Shown: positions 1 to 8,077 of the stretch, one piece after another
Layout of the letters: each line of letters opens with the position of its first letter
Numbering within the stretch: the first letter of the stretch is position 1
NCBI RefSeq assembly: GCF_025567165.1
Contig: NZ_JAOQKC010000015.1
Location: 1-64,000, forward strand
Direction: 5' to 3'
Length of the DNA stretch: 64,000 nucleotides
DNA from: Laedolimicola ammoniilytica
Lineage (GTDB): Bacteria; Bacillota; Clostridia; Lachnospirales; Lachnospiraceae
Notes under the pieces: model-generated
The model's input: the letters and a program-made list of their open reading frames with translations, nothing else
Databases searched by the model: none
What the model was told of the DNA's origin: nothing
Program-made: the position numbers and the translations under genes

Positions 1-7
1 TTTTTAC

Positions 8-166
8 TTATTCTGGAAGTCGTCCTTCGTACATGATACTCAACTCCCCGTAGACCTGGCCCCAGTCCCGGATGATAGTTGTCCATTTCTTAGTAGCCTC
101 GAAAGTGGCCAGATATAAGGCTTTTAACAGCGCTGTATCACTTGGAAATACGCTTCTCTGAGTTAA
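8..166 (-). pseudogene. IS256-family transposase, C-terminal remnant
   Basis: About 50 codons that read as the extreme C-terminus of an IS256/mutator-type transposase: a conserved block beginning RSVFPSDTALLKALYLA, followed by a KKWT segment and ending YEGRLPE before the stop at 8-10. Full-length members are around 390-410 residues, so nearly all of the catalytic domain (DDE) is missing. The reading frame runs a few codons further upstream (to 190), but there it is out of register with the family and overlaps the start of a different gene. Seen: the fragment and its stop. Inferred: the residue of a deleted insertion element joined to the flanking oxidoreductase gene. Not functional. Confidence 0.75.
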
Positions 167-200
167 CTTTGATTGGTTTAAATAAATCATTAAATTTCAT
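138..200 (-). pseudogene. Start of an old-yellow-enzyme-type reductase, cut after about 13 codons
   Basis: A good ribosome-binding site (AAAGGAGA, about 208-215 on the minus strand) precedes an ATG at 198-200 that opens MKFNDLFKPIKVN. This resembles the N-terminus of NADH:flavin oxidoreductases of the old yellow enzyme / 2,4-dienoyl-CoA reductase family (typically LFxPIKI followed by LKNRI). The resemblance stops after KVN; the frame ends at a TGA (138-140), while another frame continues as the transposase tail. This looks like a true gene start joined to IS DNA by deletion. The match is short, so the family assignment is tentative, but a second fragment of the same family just upstream supports it. 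Confidence 0.5.
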
Positions 201-240
201 AGACTAGGTTCTCCTTTACTATTCAATCACAAAATATTCC

Positions 241-474
241 TTAAATATTCGAAGCCAAATAATAAGCATCTTCATTTGCGTCTCTTATGCGTCCAACGTT
301 TGTACAATCACCTATCATATGTACACTACATGGCAAATCATAAAATGCATATGCTTGATCACGATTTGGTCTTAACCCGGTTGCAATAATAATATCATCA
401 CAGGAAGAGATTACACAGTCCAACTTTTCGTCCGCATGCCCAAGTTTCCAGTTGAATTTACTTTTACACTTTCC
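241..474 (-). pseudogene. C-terminal fragment of an old-yellow-enzyme-type FAD/NAD(P) oxidoreductase
   Basis: The last ~75 codons before the stop at 241-243 contain DDIIIATGLRPNRDQ and VHMIGDCTNVGRIRDA. The ATG-R-P and IGDC...GRIxDA motifs are the second dinucleotide-binding half of enoate/2,4-dienoyl-CoA reductase-like flavoenzymes, where IGDC contacts FAD. Full-length enzymes are about 640-670 residues; the flavin barrel and iron-sulfur region are absent. Further upstream the frame stays open to 777 only as the antisense of the leucine-rich-repeat gene. The stop lies about 40 bases before the start of the second reductase fragment, so two such genes in tandem, or one broken gene, once lay here. 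Confidence 0.6.
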
Positions 475-514
475 CGTAAAAATCTGATATGATATTCTTG
501 TCGCAAATAAAAGA

Positions 515-555
515 AAGGAAAGACCCCATGCCCTGACAAAGCTTGGTCTTTCCTT
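515..555. repeat. 11-bp perfect inverted repeat at the scar junction
   Basis: AAGGAAAGACC (515-525) and GGTCTTTCCTT (545-555) form a perfect 11-bp inverted repeat around a 19-base spacer. It lies where the reductase fragment and the leucine-rich-repeat fragment meet. It has no T tract and is not an obvious terminator; it could be the end of a small mobile element or chance. Confidence 0.5.
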
Positions 556-562
556 CACCAAA

Positions 563-916
563 TTGGTTGCATACCTTGGCCATGAGAAAGATATCCGAAT
601 TCCAGACGGTGTTGAATCAATAGGAGAAGATGCATTCTCATATACACCTATTAGAAACGTGGTTCTTCCTTCCACTGTGGTTGAAATAAAAAAACGTGCA
701 TTCTCACACACTTGTCTGAAATATATAGATTTATGTAATGTAGAATGCATTGGACAGGAAGCCTTTTGTATTTGCAAGCTAGAGACATTAACAATACCTA
801 AATCTGTAAAAGAAATACAGGCGGAAGCATTTGCCTACTCAGGGCTTGTATTGGAACAAATTGAGAATTATTCTAATGTGAAAATTGATGATCGTATATT
901 AATAACTTATAGATAA
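563..916 (+). pseudogene. BspA-type leucine-rich-repeat protein, 5'-truncated
   Basis: The translation contains four LRR_5 (BspA/Treponema type) repeats with the usual IPxxVxxIxxxAF pattern: IPDGVESIGEDAF, LPSTVVEIKKRAF, a divergent one ending IGQEAF, and IPKSVKEIQAEAF, about 23 residues apart. Such repeats normally sit inside much larger secreted or regulatory proteins. Here there is no signal peptide and no convincing ribosome-binding site. The first usable codon is TTG at 563, and the open frame begins only after a TGA at 485-487. I read it as the 3' remnant of a larger gene joined to the reductase/IS scar. Expression as a small 117-residue protein cannot be excluded. Confidence 0.6.
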
Positions 917-917
917 A

Positions 918-1024
918 CTGGACACGATCCGGAAACCTCTGATTAGAGACCGTCCAGCCTTTTATTAGATTGTTCGAGGCTTTTCGCGGAGAACAAGGGT
1001 GAAAGCTTTTTCACCCTTGTTTTA
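918..1024 (+). terminator. Two stem-loops downstream of the LRR fragment
   Basis: A first stem (CTGGAC 918-923 with GTCCAG 952-957) is followed by CCTTTTATT. A second, stronger one has a 13-bp perfect stem (AACAAGGGTGAAA at 992-1004, complement 1009-1021) with a 4-base loop and a following T tract (TTTACTTTT). The second is a classical intrinsic terminator for plus-strand transcription. Read from the other side it also lies just past the NUDIX gene, but has no T tract in that direction. Confidence 0.7.
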
Positions 1025-1052
1025 CTTTTCTGCATCTAAAGATTTCCTTCCC

Positions 1053-1568
1053 TCAACTCCACTCCTCCCCCAAAAACTCCCGCCAATCCAGTTCCTTTCC
1101 ATCCAGCACACACTCTTCCAGCGTATCACCGTCGTAGGCAAGCTTCAGCGAGAAAAACGGGACTTCCTGTTCCAGGAGCTTGAAAAAGACCTTATCGCCT
1201 ACCCAGAGCTCCAGATCGCGGATCTGCTCCTTCGGGACCCATTCCAGGTCGCCTTCCCTGCAGTTGTAGTCCAGGTCGCCTTCCCAGCCGGTGGCTGTGT
1301 AGAGGCACATGTACTGGGTCTCTACGCCCTTCAGGGCGAAGGTCACAAGTCCGCGGAAACGATAATCCGTCAGCGTCAGACCGGTTTCTTCGAAAGTCTC
1401 CCGCAGGAGGCAGTCCTCCGGGCTCTCATAGGCTTCCGCATGGCCGCCTACGCCGATCCATTTGTCCTGATTCACGTCATTTTTTTTCTTGACCCGGTGC
1501 ATCATCAGGAGCTTGTCGTCCTGTTCCAGATAACACAGCGTCGTCAAGGTGCCGACTGTTTTTTCCAT
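1053..1568 (-). CDS. NUDIX hydrolase (MutT / 8-oxo-dGTP diphosphatase-like)
   Basis: A 171-residue protein with a complete Nudix box at residues 42-64: G42, E48, R56-E57, E60-E61 and G63 match GX5EX7REUXEEXGU, which binds the catalytic divalent metals. Family members hydrolyse nucleoside diphosphates linked to another group; the nearest described relatives are 8-oxo-dGTP diphosphatases. The exact substrate cannot be read from the sequence. It has its own promoter and appears monocistronic, between the scar region and the SDR gene. The start is the first ATG, preceded by a GGGGGAG ribosome-binding site. Confidence 0.88.
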   Translation of the reverse strand: MEKTVGTLTTLCYLEQDDKLLMMHRVKKKNDVNQDKWIGVGGHAEAYESPEDCLLRETFEETGLTLTDYRFRGLVTFALKGVETQYMCLYTATGWEGDLDYNCREGDLEWVPKEQIRDLELWVGDKVFFKLLEQEVPFFSLKLAYDGDTLEECVLDGKELDWREFLGEEWS

Positions 1569-1600
1569 AAGAAAACTCCCCCTGTAATTAAATTAAATTC

Positions 1601-1629
1601 ATTGTATCACAGAGAGAGTTTTACTTCCA
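1601..1629 (-). promoter_or_regulatory. Candidate sigma-A promoter of the NUDIX gene
   Basis: Minus-strand -10 TACAAT (1601-1606) with an extended TG element, a 17-base spacer and a weak -35 TGGAAG (1624-1629). The -10 is 33 bases upstream of the ATG. Confidence 0.5.
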
Positions 1630-1678
1630 GAGCATTTCCGGAAAACCATATCAAATTTTGTAGTGCCGATTTCCGTCC

Positions 1679-2461
1679 TCAAAAGGAAAACAGCATGGCG
1701 GAAAGCCACGTCATGACGCCCGGGGGCAGTACGCCGGAGGCCGCGCGGACCAGCTTCATGCTGCCGCCGCAGACGGACACGGCCTTGCCTTTTTCCGCGT
1801 CAAATAGGGCCTTCCGTACCACACGCTCGGGCTTTATCAGGAACAGGCGCTTGACCGGGTTCAGCTTGATGCCGCCGGTAGCGAAGAAATCGGTCTTCAC
1901 CGGGCCCGGACACACGGCGGTCACGGAGATCTGGCGGCTGCGCAGCTCTTCCTTCAGCGCTCTCGACAAAGACAGCACGTAAGCCTTGCTGGCCGCGTAG
2001 GCCGCGAAGCCCGGCTGTGGCAGAAAGGCCGAACCGGAATCCAGCTGGATGATCCGGCTTCCCTTCCGGAAATACGGCAGGCAGGTCATGGTAACCGCGG
2101 TCAGCGCCCGGCAGTTGACATCGATCATATTTAAGATCTGATCCACATCCTGGGTCTCCAGCTTTCCGGCATGTCCCAGGCCTGCGGAATTCACCAGGAT
2201 CCGGATCACCGGCTTTTCCTTTTTAAGCAGAGCCGCAAGCTCTGTACAGGCGTCCTTTTCCGCCAGATCCATGGGCAGGGTCCGAATCATCGTTTTCTCC
2301 TTCAGCTCATCCTGCAGTTCCAGTAGAGCCTGCTCTCTTCTTGCGATCACCCAGATTTCCGATATGGAGCGGTAGCTTTCCGCTATCTGGCGGACGAACT
2401 CCCGGCCCATGCCGGAGGACGCTCCTGTTACGATCGCGATTGACGCTCTCTTTTTCTCCAT
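1679..2461 (-). CDS. Short-chain dehydrogenase/reductase (SDR family)
   Basis: A 260-residue classical SDR. The dinucleotide-binding motif TGASSGMG is at residues 12-19, NSAG at 91-94, the catalytic serine near S142/S144, and the YxxxK pair is Y155/K159; PGPVKTDF follows at about 185-192. These features indicate an NAD(P)H-dependent oxidoreductase, probably cytosolic. The substrate is unknown. I chose the ATG at 2459-2461 because GGGAGG sits 8 bases upstream; a GTG three codons earlier would be too close to that site. It lies 18 bases after the Cof-type phosphatase gene and probably ends that operon. Confidence 0.85.
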   Translation of the reverse strand: MEKKRASIAIVTGASSGMGREFVRQIAESYRSISEIWVIARREQALLELQDELKEKTMIRTLPMDLAEKDACTELAALLKKEKPVIRILVNSAGLGHAGKLETQDVDQILNMIDVNCRALTAVTMTCLPYFRKGSRIIQLDSGSAFLPQPGFAAYAASKAYVLSLSRALKEELRSRQISVTAVCPGPVKTDFFATGGIKLNPVKRLFLIKPERVVRKALFDAEKGKAVSVCGGSMKLVRAASGVLPPGVMTWLSAMLFSF

Positions 2462-2479
2462 CACTGCCACCTCCCGGTT

Positions 2480-3304
2480 TTATCCAAGCAGATATTTGTA
2501 AATGGCTTCTGCACAGCCATCGTGGTCACAGTCCGCCACGGTGACATCGGAGACCGCTTTCACAGAATCCAACGCATTTCCCATGGCCACGGCAAGGCCT
2601 GCCGTCCGAAGAACACTTAAATCATTGTCCGCATCCCCCACGGCGATGCTGGCGCTCACCGGAATGCCCAGGGCCTCGCAGAGCTTTGTAAGGCCCACGC
2701 CCTTATCGACGCCTGTGGCCGTCAGCTCCAGAGACGAGCTCTCCGCATGTACCATTTCCACGGGAAGTCCGGCTGCCAGGATACGCTCCTTGGTGCGATC
2801 CCGGGATTCCGGACTTTTGTGATACAGATTGATCTTTTCTATGGGCCATGGATTGGCCATATAGAAGCCGTATAAGTCATCGTGGGCTTCTACGGTTCTG
2901 GCATGCAGTTCCTTGTAGGGACCCATGCCATAAAGCTCAATGTGTGCCAGCTGGTTGGTCTGTTCGATGGATTTTTCATCCAGAATGTGCAGCATAGCTT
3001 CTTCCTTCCGTGCCAGGAGGAAAATTTCTTTGACAGTGGGGATATCCATGGTGTTGGAATAAATCACCCGCTGCTCCTGAAAATCGTAGACCATGGCTCC
3101 ACTGGTGCAGTTCACATAGCGTAGGCCCGGGATCAGTTCCCGGAATTCTGTCAGCTCCGGGCGACAGCGGCCGGTGGAAAGTACCACATCTTTCCCCGCG
3201 GCCAGAGCCTTTTCGATGGCCGCCTTGCAGCCAGGGCTGATTTCTTTTTTGCTGTTTAATAGGGTACCGTCCATATCCAGGGCGATCAGTTGATATTGGT
3301 TCAT
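2480..3304 (-). CDS. Cof-type HAD-IIB family phosphatase
   Basis: A 274-residue HAD hydrolase: motif I DMDGT with nucleophile D10 and acid/base D12, motif II serine/threonine at STG (44-46), the conserved lysine K201 and motif IV GDADND (223-228). The large insert between motifs II and III is the C2B cap typical of the Cof/YidA group. These enzymes dephosphorylate small phosphosugars and cofactors such as FMN or PLP with broad specificity; the physiological substrate is not predictable. It lies between the YgiQ gene (15-base gap) and the SDR gene, apparently in one transcription unit. Confidence 0.88.
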   Translation of the reverse strand: MNQYQLIALDMDGTLLNSKKEISPGCKAAIEKALAAGKDVVLSTGRCRPELTEFRELIPGLRYVNCTSGAMVYDFQEQRVIYSNTMDIPTVKEIFLLARKEEAMLHILDEKSIEQTNQLAHIELYGMGPYKELHARTVEAHDDLYGFYMANPWPIEKINLYHKSPESRDRTKERILAAGLPVEMVHAESSSLELTATGVDKGVGLTKLCEALGIPVSASIAVGDADNDLSVLRTAGLAVAMGNALDSVKAVSDVTVADCDHDGCAEAIYKYLLG

Positions 3305-3319
3305 AGATGGATCCTCCTG

Positions 3320-5275
3320 TTATTTCTTCTTGTGTACGTTCCGAATCGTCTTCTTTTTCGCTCCGACGTTATTCCGGACATTTGTTTCCGCTTGTTTTGT
3401 ACGTCCGCCTGCTTTGTTCCCGGAACTGTTTTTTCGGAAATCGGTTTTCTGTCCGCTCCGCTCTCCGGGTCTTCCGCCCGCGGGGCGAAGCAGGCACTTG
3501 GGGCCGTAGCCGATAAGATCCCGGCGGCCGCAGCGCTCCAGGGCTTCCCGTACCAGATCCCGGTTCTTCGGATCCCGGTACTGGATCAGGGCCCGCTGCA
3601 TGGCCTTCTCATGGGGATTCTTCGGCACGTAGACCTGTTCCATGGTGCGGGGATCGAGGCCCGTGTAATACATGCAGGTGGACATGGTGGAGGGCGTCGG
3701 GTAAAAGTCCTGCACCTGCTCCGGCATGTAGCCCAGATCCCGGCAGTACTCGGCCAGCTCCACGGCCTCCTTCAGGGTCGATCCCGGATGGGAGGACATG
3801 AGGTAGGGCACCAGATACTGCTTTTTCTGTAAGGTTTCGTTCATTTTCCTATAGCGGCGGCAGAACTCCTCGTAGACACTGCGCTCCGGCTTGCCCATCT
3901 TCGACAGGACCGCGTCGGACACATGTTCGGGAGCCACTTTCAGCTGACCGCTCACATGGTACTCGCAGAGCTCCTTTAAAAAGGTCTGGTCCGGATCCGC
4001 CAGCACATAGTCAAAGCGGATACCTGAACGGATGAACACTTTTTTCACGCCGGGAACGGCCCGGAGCTTTCGAAGCAGGCTGATGTAGTCGCTGTGATCG
4101 GCCTTCAGGTTTGGACAGGGCTTCGGAAACAGGCACTGTCGTTCCGGGCAGGCTCCGGCCTTTAACTGCTTGTCGCAGGCAGGCCGCCGGAAATCCGCGG
4201 TGGGGCCGCCCACATCGTGGATATAGCCCTTGAAATCCTTATCTTTGGTCATGGCTTCCGCCTCCCGGAGCAGGGATTCATGGCTCCGGGCCTGGATGAT
4301 ACGCCCCTGATGGAAGGTCAGAGCGCAAAAACTGCAGGCTCCAAAGCAGCCCCGGCAGCTGGCCAGGCTGAATTTAATCTCTGAAAAAGCCGGGACGTCG
4401 CCTTCTGCCAGACAGGAGGGATGCACCGCCCGCTGAAAGGGCAGATCGTAGACCTCGTCCATTTCCTCCTGAGTGAGGGGCTTCGCCGGTGGATTCTGTA
4501 CGATAAACAGATGTTCGGAATACTGCTCCGCCATCCGTTTGCCGCGGATGGGATCGGCGTTCTTCTGCTGGATCCCGAAGCTTCTGGCATACAGGGTCTT
4601 ATCTGCCTTCATGCTCTCGTAATCCGGCAGGAAAATGGCGTCATAGATGTCTTCTTTATGGCTGGTCTTATAGACCGTCCCATTTACAAAGGTCAGATCC
4701 CGGACAGAGATCCCGGAATTCAACGCATCTGCTATCTCCACGATGGACCGCTCGCCCATTCCATAGGAAATGAGATCCGCGCCACTGTCCAGAAGCAGGG
4801 AGCGTTTGAAGCCGTCCGCCCAGTAGTCGTAATGGGCCATGCGTCTCAGGCTTGCCTCAATGCCTCCCAGGATGATCGGCACATGCTTATACACATGGCG
4901 GATCAGATTGCTGTAAACCATATCTGCCCGATCCGGGCGCTTTCCCATGACGCCGCCCGGTGTAAAGGCGTCGGTCTTCCGGCGCTTCTTCGACACGGAA
5001 TAGTGGTTTACCATAGAATCCATATTTCCGGAGGAGACGAGAAAGGCGAGTCTGGGTTCCCCGTAGATCTGAATGCTCTCCGGGTTCTTCCAGTCCGGCT
5101 GGGACAGAATCGCCACGCTGTAGCCGTGGCTCTCCAGCACCCGTCCGATGATGGCCGGGCCGAAGGAGGGATGATCCACGTAGGCGTCGCCGATGACGTA
5201 GACGAAATCCGGCTGCGCGATTCCCCGTTCTTCTAATTCTTCTTTTGTCGCGGGCAAAAATCCCTGCTGTCTCAT
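3320..5275 (-). CDS. YgiQ/UPF0313 family radical SAM protein
   Basis: A 651-residue protein with an N-terminal YgiQ domain and a radical SAM core. The [4Fe-4S] ligands are C310, C314 and C317 (CxxxCxxC). The C-terminal ~50 residues are a low-complexity, Lys/Arg/Gly-rich tail that could bind nucleic acid. YgiQ proteins are widespread but their reaction is not established; the AdoMet-radical chemistry is inferred from the motif. Length is normal for the family (about 600-700). The start is the ATG at 5273-5275, three bases after the stop of the HAD gene, suggesting co-transcription. Confidence 0.9.
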   Translation of the reverse strand: MRQQGFLPATKEELEERGIAQPDFVYVIGDAYVDHPSFGPAIIGRVLESHGYSVAILSQPDWKNPESIQIYGEPRLAFLVSSGNMDSMVNHYSVSKKRRKTDAFTPGGVMGKRPDRADMVYSNLIRHVYKHVPIILGGIEASLRRMAHYDYWADGFKRSLLLDSGADLISYGMGERSIVEIADALNSGISVRDLTFVNGTVYKTSHKEDIYDAIFLPDYESMKADKTLYARSFGIQQKNADPIRGKRMAEQYSEHLFIVQNPPAKPLTQEEMDEVYDLPFQRAVHPSCLAEGDVPAFSEIKFSLASCRGCFGACSFCALTFHQGRIIQARSHESLLREAEAMTKDKDFKGYIHDVGGPTADFRRPACDKQLKAGACPERQCLFPKPCPNLKADHSDYISLLRKLRAVPGVKKVFIRSGIRFDYVLADPDQTFLKELCEYHVSGQLKVAPEHVSDAVLSKMGKPERSVYEEFCRRYRKMNETLQKKQYLVPYLMSSHPGSTLKEAVELAEYCRDLGYMPEQVQDFYPTPSTMSTCMYYTGLDPRTMEQVYVPKNPHEKAMQRALIQYRDPKNRDLVREALERCGRRDLIGYGPKCLLRPAGGRPGERSGQKTDFRKNSSGNKAGGRTKQAETNVRNNVGAKKKTIRNVHKKK

Positions 5276-5278
5276 GTA

Positions 5279-5959
5279 TTACTCCTGTTCCTGTGCCAGC
5301 GTCTCGTAGGATCCGTCCAGCACCTGATAAAAATCGTGAATATAGTAATCGGCCAGTCTGCGGTTCTCCGCCTGCCGAGCTTTTGCATAATCATCGTAGA
5401 TCGAACATACTTTCGCTCCGGCTGCCTTTCCGGCCTGCGCGCCCGCGGGCGTGTCCTCAAAGACCAGACAGTCCTCTGGCGCTACGCCAAGCTCTGCCGC
5501 CACCTTAAGGTAGATATCCGGCGCGGGCTTTCCGGCCCCGGCCTCGCAGGAGGTCATCAGGCACTGGAAATACGGCGTCATCTTCTGTCCTTCTACCACG
5601 GCGTCCAGAAGCTCCCGGCCATTGCTGGTGGCAATTCCGGCTTTGATGCCGTGCGCCTTTAAGTATTCCAGGAACTCCCGCGCGCCTGGCTTTAAGGGAA
5701 CTTCGTGGGCGTACTTTTCCCTGGACATGGAGATCCACTCGGCTTTGATAACATCCAGGCTGTCCGGCAGACAAAAACGTTCTTTAAAATAGATGGCCGT
5801 CTCCGAAAAGCTCATGCCTTCGATGGCCTGCTGAAGTCCCGCCGGGACCTCCAGCCCATGACGGCCCAGGTATTCCACGTCGATGGCGCCCCACATCCAC
5901 ATGGAGTCCACCAGCGTTCCGTCCAGATCAAAAAGGACTGCTTTTATTCCATCCAGCAT
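5279..5959 (-). CDS. HAD-IA family hydrolase (phosphoglycolate phosphatase/beta-PGM-like)
   Basis: A 226-residue HAD subfamily IA protein. Motif I is FDLDGT with D11 and D13; a four-helix cap follows, then motif II STG-like SNG and motif IV VFEDTPAG. The family includes phosphoglycolate phosphatases and beta-phosphoglucomutases; the substrate is not identifiable. The ATG at 5957-5959 is chosen because GGAGGAG sits just upstream. This start overlaps the preceding pseudouridine synthase gene by 16 bases, suggesting translational coupling. A longer reading (to 6019) would lack a ribosome-binding site. Confidence 0.85.
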   Translation of the reverse strand: MLDGIKAVLFDLDGTLVDSMWMWGAIDVEYLGRHGLEVPAGLQQAIEGMSFSETAIYFKERFCLPDSLDVIKAEWISMSREKYAHEVPLKPGAREFLEYLKAHGIKAGIATSNGRELLDAVVEGQKMTPYFQCLMTSCEAGAGKPAPDIYLKVAAELGVAPEDCLVFEDTPAGAQAGKAAGAKVCSIYDDYAKARQAENRRLADYYIHDFYQVLDGSYETLAQEQE

Positions 5960-6666
5960 CCTGTCTCCTCCTTCAAGTTTCGAATCTCTGTTTCCGTAAG
6001 TGGCCTGCACGCGCCACATTTCAGGCTCTCATCCAGCTTCAGGCTTCCCATGGAAAGACGTTTCAGATACGTAACCTCACAGCCGATGGCTTCGAACATC
6101 CGTTTTACCTGATGGTAGCGTCCTTCCCGGATGGTTACCTCGATCTCCGATTCCGGACCGGACTGTAAGATATGTAAATCCGCCGGAAGGGTCTTTTTCT
6201 CATCACCGATATCCAGGCCCTCGAAAAAAGCCTGCACATGCTCCGGCTCTACCTGACCGGCTATCCGGGCGTAATAAGTCTTGTCCACATGCCGCTTGGG
6301 CGACAACAGATAATGGGCCAGCTTGCCATCGTTGGTCAAAAGCAAAAGTCCTTCCGTATCCCGGTCGAGCCGTCCCACCGGGAACAGATCCGAACGGGCG
6401 TTCTCGGGTAAAAGCTCCAATACCGTATCAAGCTTTTTATCCTCGGTGGCGGAGATATACCCGGCCGGTTTATGCAGCATCCAGTATTCCACCTTGGAAA
6501 ATGTGGCCTCTTTTCCGGCTGCGCAGACCCGGTCGCCTTCCTGAATCTTCGTCTCCGGCTTTGTGATTTTCTTCCCGTTCACGGTAACTACGCCGCTTCG
6601 CAGCAGTTTTTTTACTTCGCTTCGGGTTCCGTATCCTGCCTCGCAGAGATATTTGTCCAGGCGCAT
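5944..6666 (-). CDS. RsuA/RluB-family rRNA pseudouridine synthase
   Basis: A 240-residue enzyme: an S4 RNA-binding domain (about residues 1-45, MRLDKYL...SGVVTVNG) followed by the pseudouridine synthase fold. The catalytic aspartate is D101 in GRLDRDTEG. Length and the S4 domain fit RsuA, which makes pseudouridine 516 in 16S rRNA, but RluB/E/F cannot be separated by eye. It directly follows the RsmF gene with one base between, so two rRNA modification enzymes are expressed together. Confidence 0.88.
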   Translation of the reverse strand: MRLDKYLCEAGYGTRSEVKKLLRSGVVTVNGKKITKPETKIQEGDRVCAAGKEATFSKVEYWMLHKPAGYISATEDKKLDTVLELLPENARSDLFPVGRLDRDTEGLLLLTNDGKLAHYLLSPKRHVDKTYYARIAGQVEPEHVQAFFEGLDIGDEKKTLPADLHILQSGPESEIEVTIREGRYHQVKRMFEAIGCEVTYLKRLSMGSLKLDESLKCGACRPLTETEIRNLKEETGCWME

Positions 6667-6667
6667 G

Positions 6668-8077
6668 CTACCACCTCCATCCGGGATAATATTTATTCTT
6701 CAGGGTGCCGTTCGAAAGCTTGCCCCAGCCTAAGGGGTAACCGTCTACGCAGACCAGGCACCAGCCCTTCGCTTTGGGAGAAACCAGGTCTTCCAGCTCC
6801 AGTGTCTCGCCCTTCAGATACCGGACCACACGTTCGTCGTCCGCTTTCAGATCTGCCGTCAGGGCAAAGTCCTCTTTTCGGAGCGCCATGGCCAGAGCCT
6901 GGCTGGGCTCAAAGCGCTTCTGCTTCACTTCGCCCAGATAGAGACCAGTGCGCAGGAAACGCAGAGAACGGATGTTCTTGCCTGCCAGGGCCTCCGGCAG
7001 CAGGTACAGACGGCTGTCGTAGAGGCGGAACAGACGGGAATCCCACGCCACATGCAGATCCTTTGCAAAATCCAGCCATTCCTCCGGAAGCTTTTTCAGT
7101 ATCCCTCTGGCGTCGGCTTTTTCTTTCCGCTTGGGGAAACCCGCGCCGGAAGCATCTGGACAGTCAGGCAAACATTCGTTCTTTTGCAGTAATGCCACAA
7201 AATGGCCTTCGCCGTTCAGCCTGTGCGGAAACAGCCGCGCCGCCTCCGCGCAAGTATCAAGCCCCGGCGCAAAGCCAAGATCCGCCCTGTCTTTCGGAAG
7301 CGGCAGAGGAAGCAGGGTAAAGCCCTCCTCCTGCATGAGCCGTTCGATGGTTTCCTCATTTTCATGTCGGGAAAAGGTGCAGGTAGAATACAGGAGCAGG
7401 CCGCCCGGACGCAGCAGCTTTGCCGCCGCAGTCACCACAGTCCGCTGAATCCCGGCATAATAATCCGGCCCTTTTTCCAGCCAGTCTTTTACCATAGACG
7501 GCTCTTTTCGGAACATACCCTCGCCGGAGCAGGGAGCGTCCACGAGAATTTTATCGAACCAGCCTTCAAAATAGTCCAAAAGCCGCTCCGGAGTTTCACT
7601 GGTCACAAGAATGTTGCCAGCGCCAAAGAGCTCCAGATTCTTAAGCAGGGCTTTTGCCCGGGAATTGCTGATGTCGTTGGCTACCAGAACGCCCGTTCCG
7701 TGAAGCCTCGCCGCCAGCTCCGTGGCCTTGCCGCCGGGAGCCGCGCAGAGATCCAGCACCCGGTCGCCCTCTTCAATAGGCAGACAGGCCGCCGGCGTCA
7801 TGGCGCTGGGCTCCTGGAGATAATAAAGACCCGCCGCGTAGTACGGATGCTTTGAAGCCTGCTCCTGTCCCTCCAGGTAAAAGCCGTTCCTGGTCCAGGG
7901 CACCGGACGCAAAGAAAAGGCCGAAAGAGCCTGAAACTCCTCCGGACGCAGCTTCCCTGTATTGACACGAAGGCCGCGAAAGCCTTCGTTCCCTTCATAG
8001 CTTTTCTCCCAGGCGTCGTATTCACCGCCCAGGAGCTCTCTCATTTCCTCTAAAAAGGATTCCGGTAACTGTAACAT
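6668..8077 (-). CDS. rsmF: RsmF/RsmB-type rRNA (cytosine-C5) methyltransferase
   Basis: A 469-residue NOL1/NOP2/Sun methyltransferase. The SAM-binding motif LDLCAAPGGK is at residues 108-117, the PC motif DAPCSGEG gives C183 and the catalytic TC motif STCTFS gives C233. The C-terminal ~170 residues resemble the RsmF PUA-like tail, ending in LSNGTLKNKYYPGWRW. Family members form m5C in 16S rRNA (C1407 in E. coli); the position here is inferred. The start ATG abuts the stop of the alarmone synthetase gene, so they share a transcript. Confidence 0.88.
   Translation of the reverse strand: MLQLPESFLEEMRELLGGEYDAWEKSYEGNEGFRGLRVNTGKLRPEEFQALSAFSLRPVPWTRNGFYLEGQEQASKHPYYAAGLYYLQEPSAMTPAACLPIEEGDRVLDLCAAPGGKATELAARLHGTGVLVANDISNSRAKALLKNLELFGAGNILVTSETPERLLDYFEGWFDKILVDAPCSGEGMFRKEPSMVKDWLEKGPDYYAGIQRTVVTAAAKLLRPGGLLLYSTCTFSRHENEETIERLMQEEGFTLLPLPLPKDRADLGFAPGLDTCAEAARLFPHRLNGEGHFVALLQKNECLPDCPDASGAGFPKRKEKADARGILKKLPEEWLDFAKDLHVAWDSRLFRLYDSRLYLLPEALAGKNIRSLRFLRTGLYLGEVKQKRFEPSQALAMALRKEDFALTADLKADDERVVRYLKGETLELEDLVSPKAKGWCLVCVDGYPLGWGKLSNGTLKNKYYPGWRW

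Noticed and set aside
241..777. A 178-residue minus-strand protein
   Set aside because: Only its last ~77 residues look like a protein family; the rest is antisense to the leucine-rich-repeat sequence.
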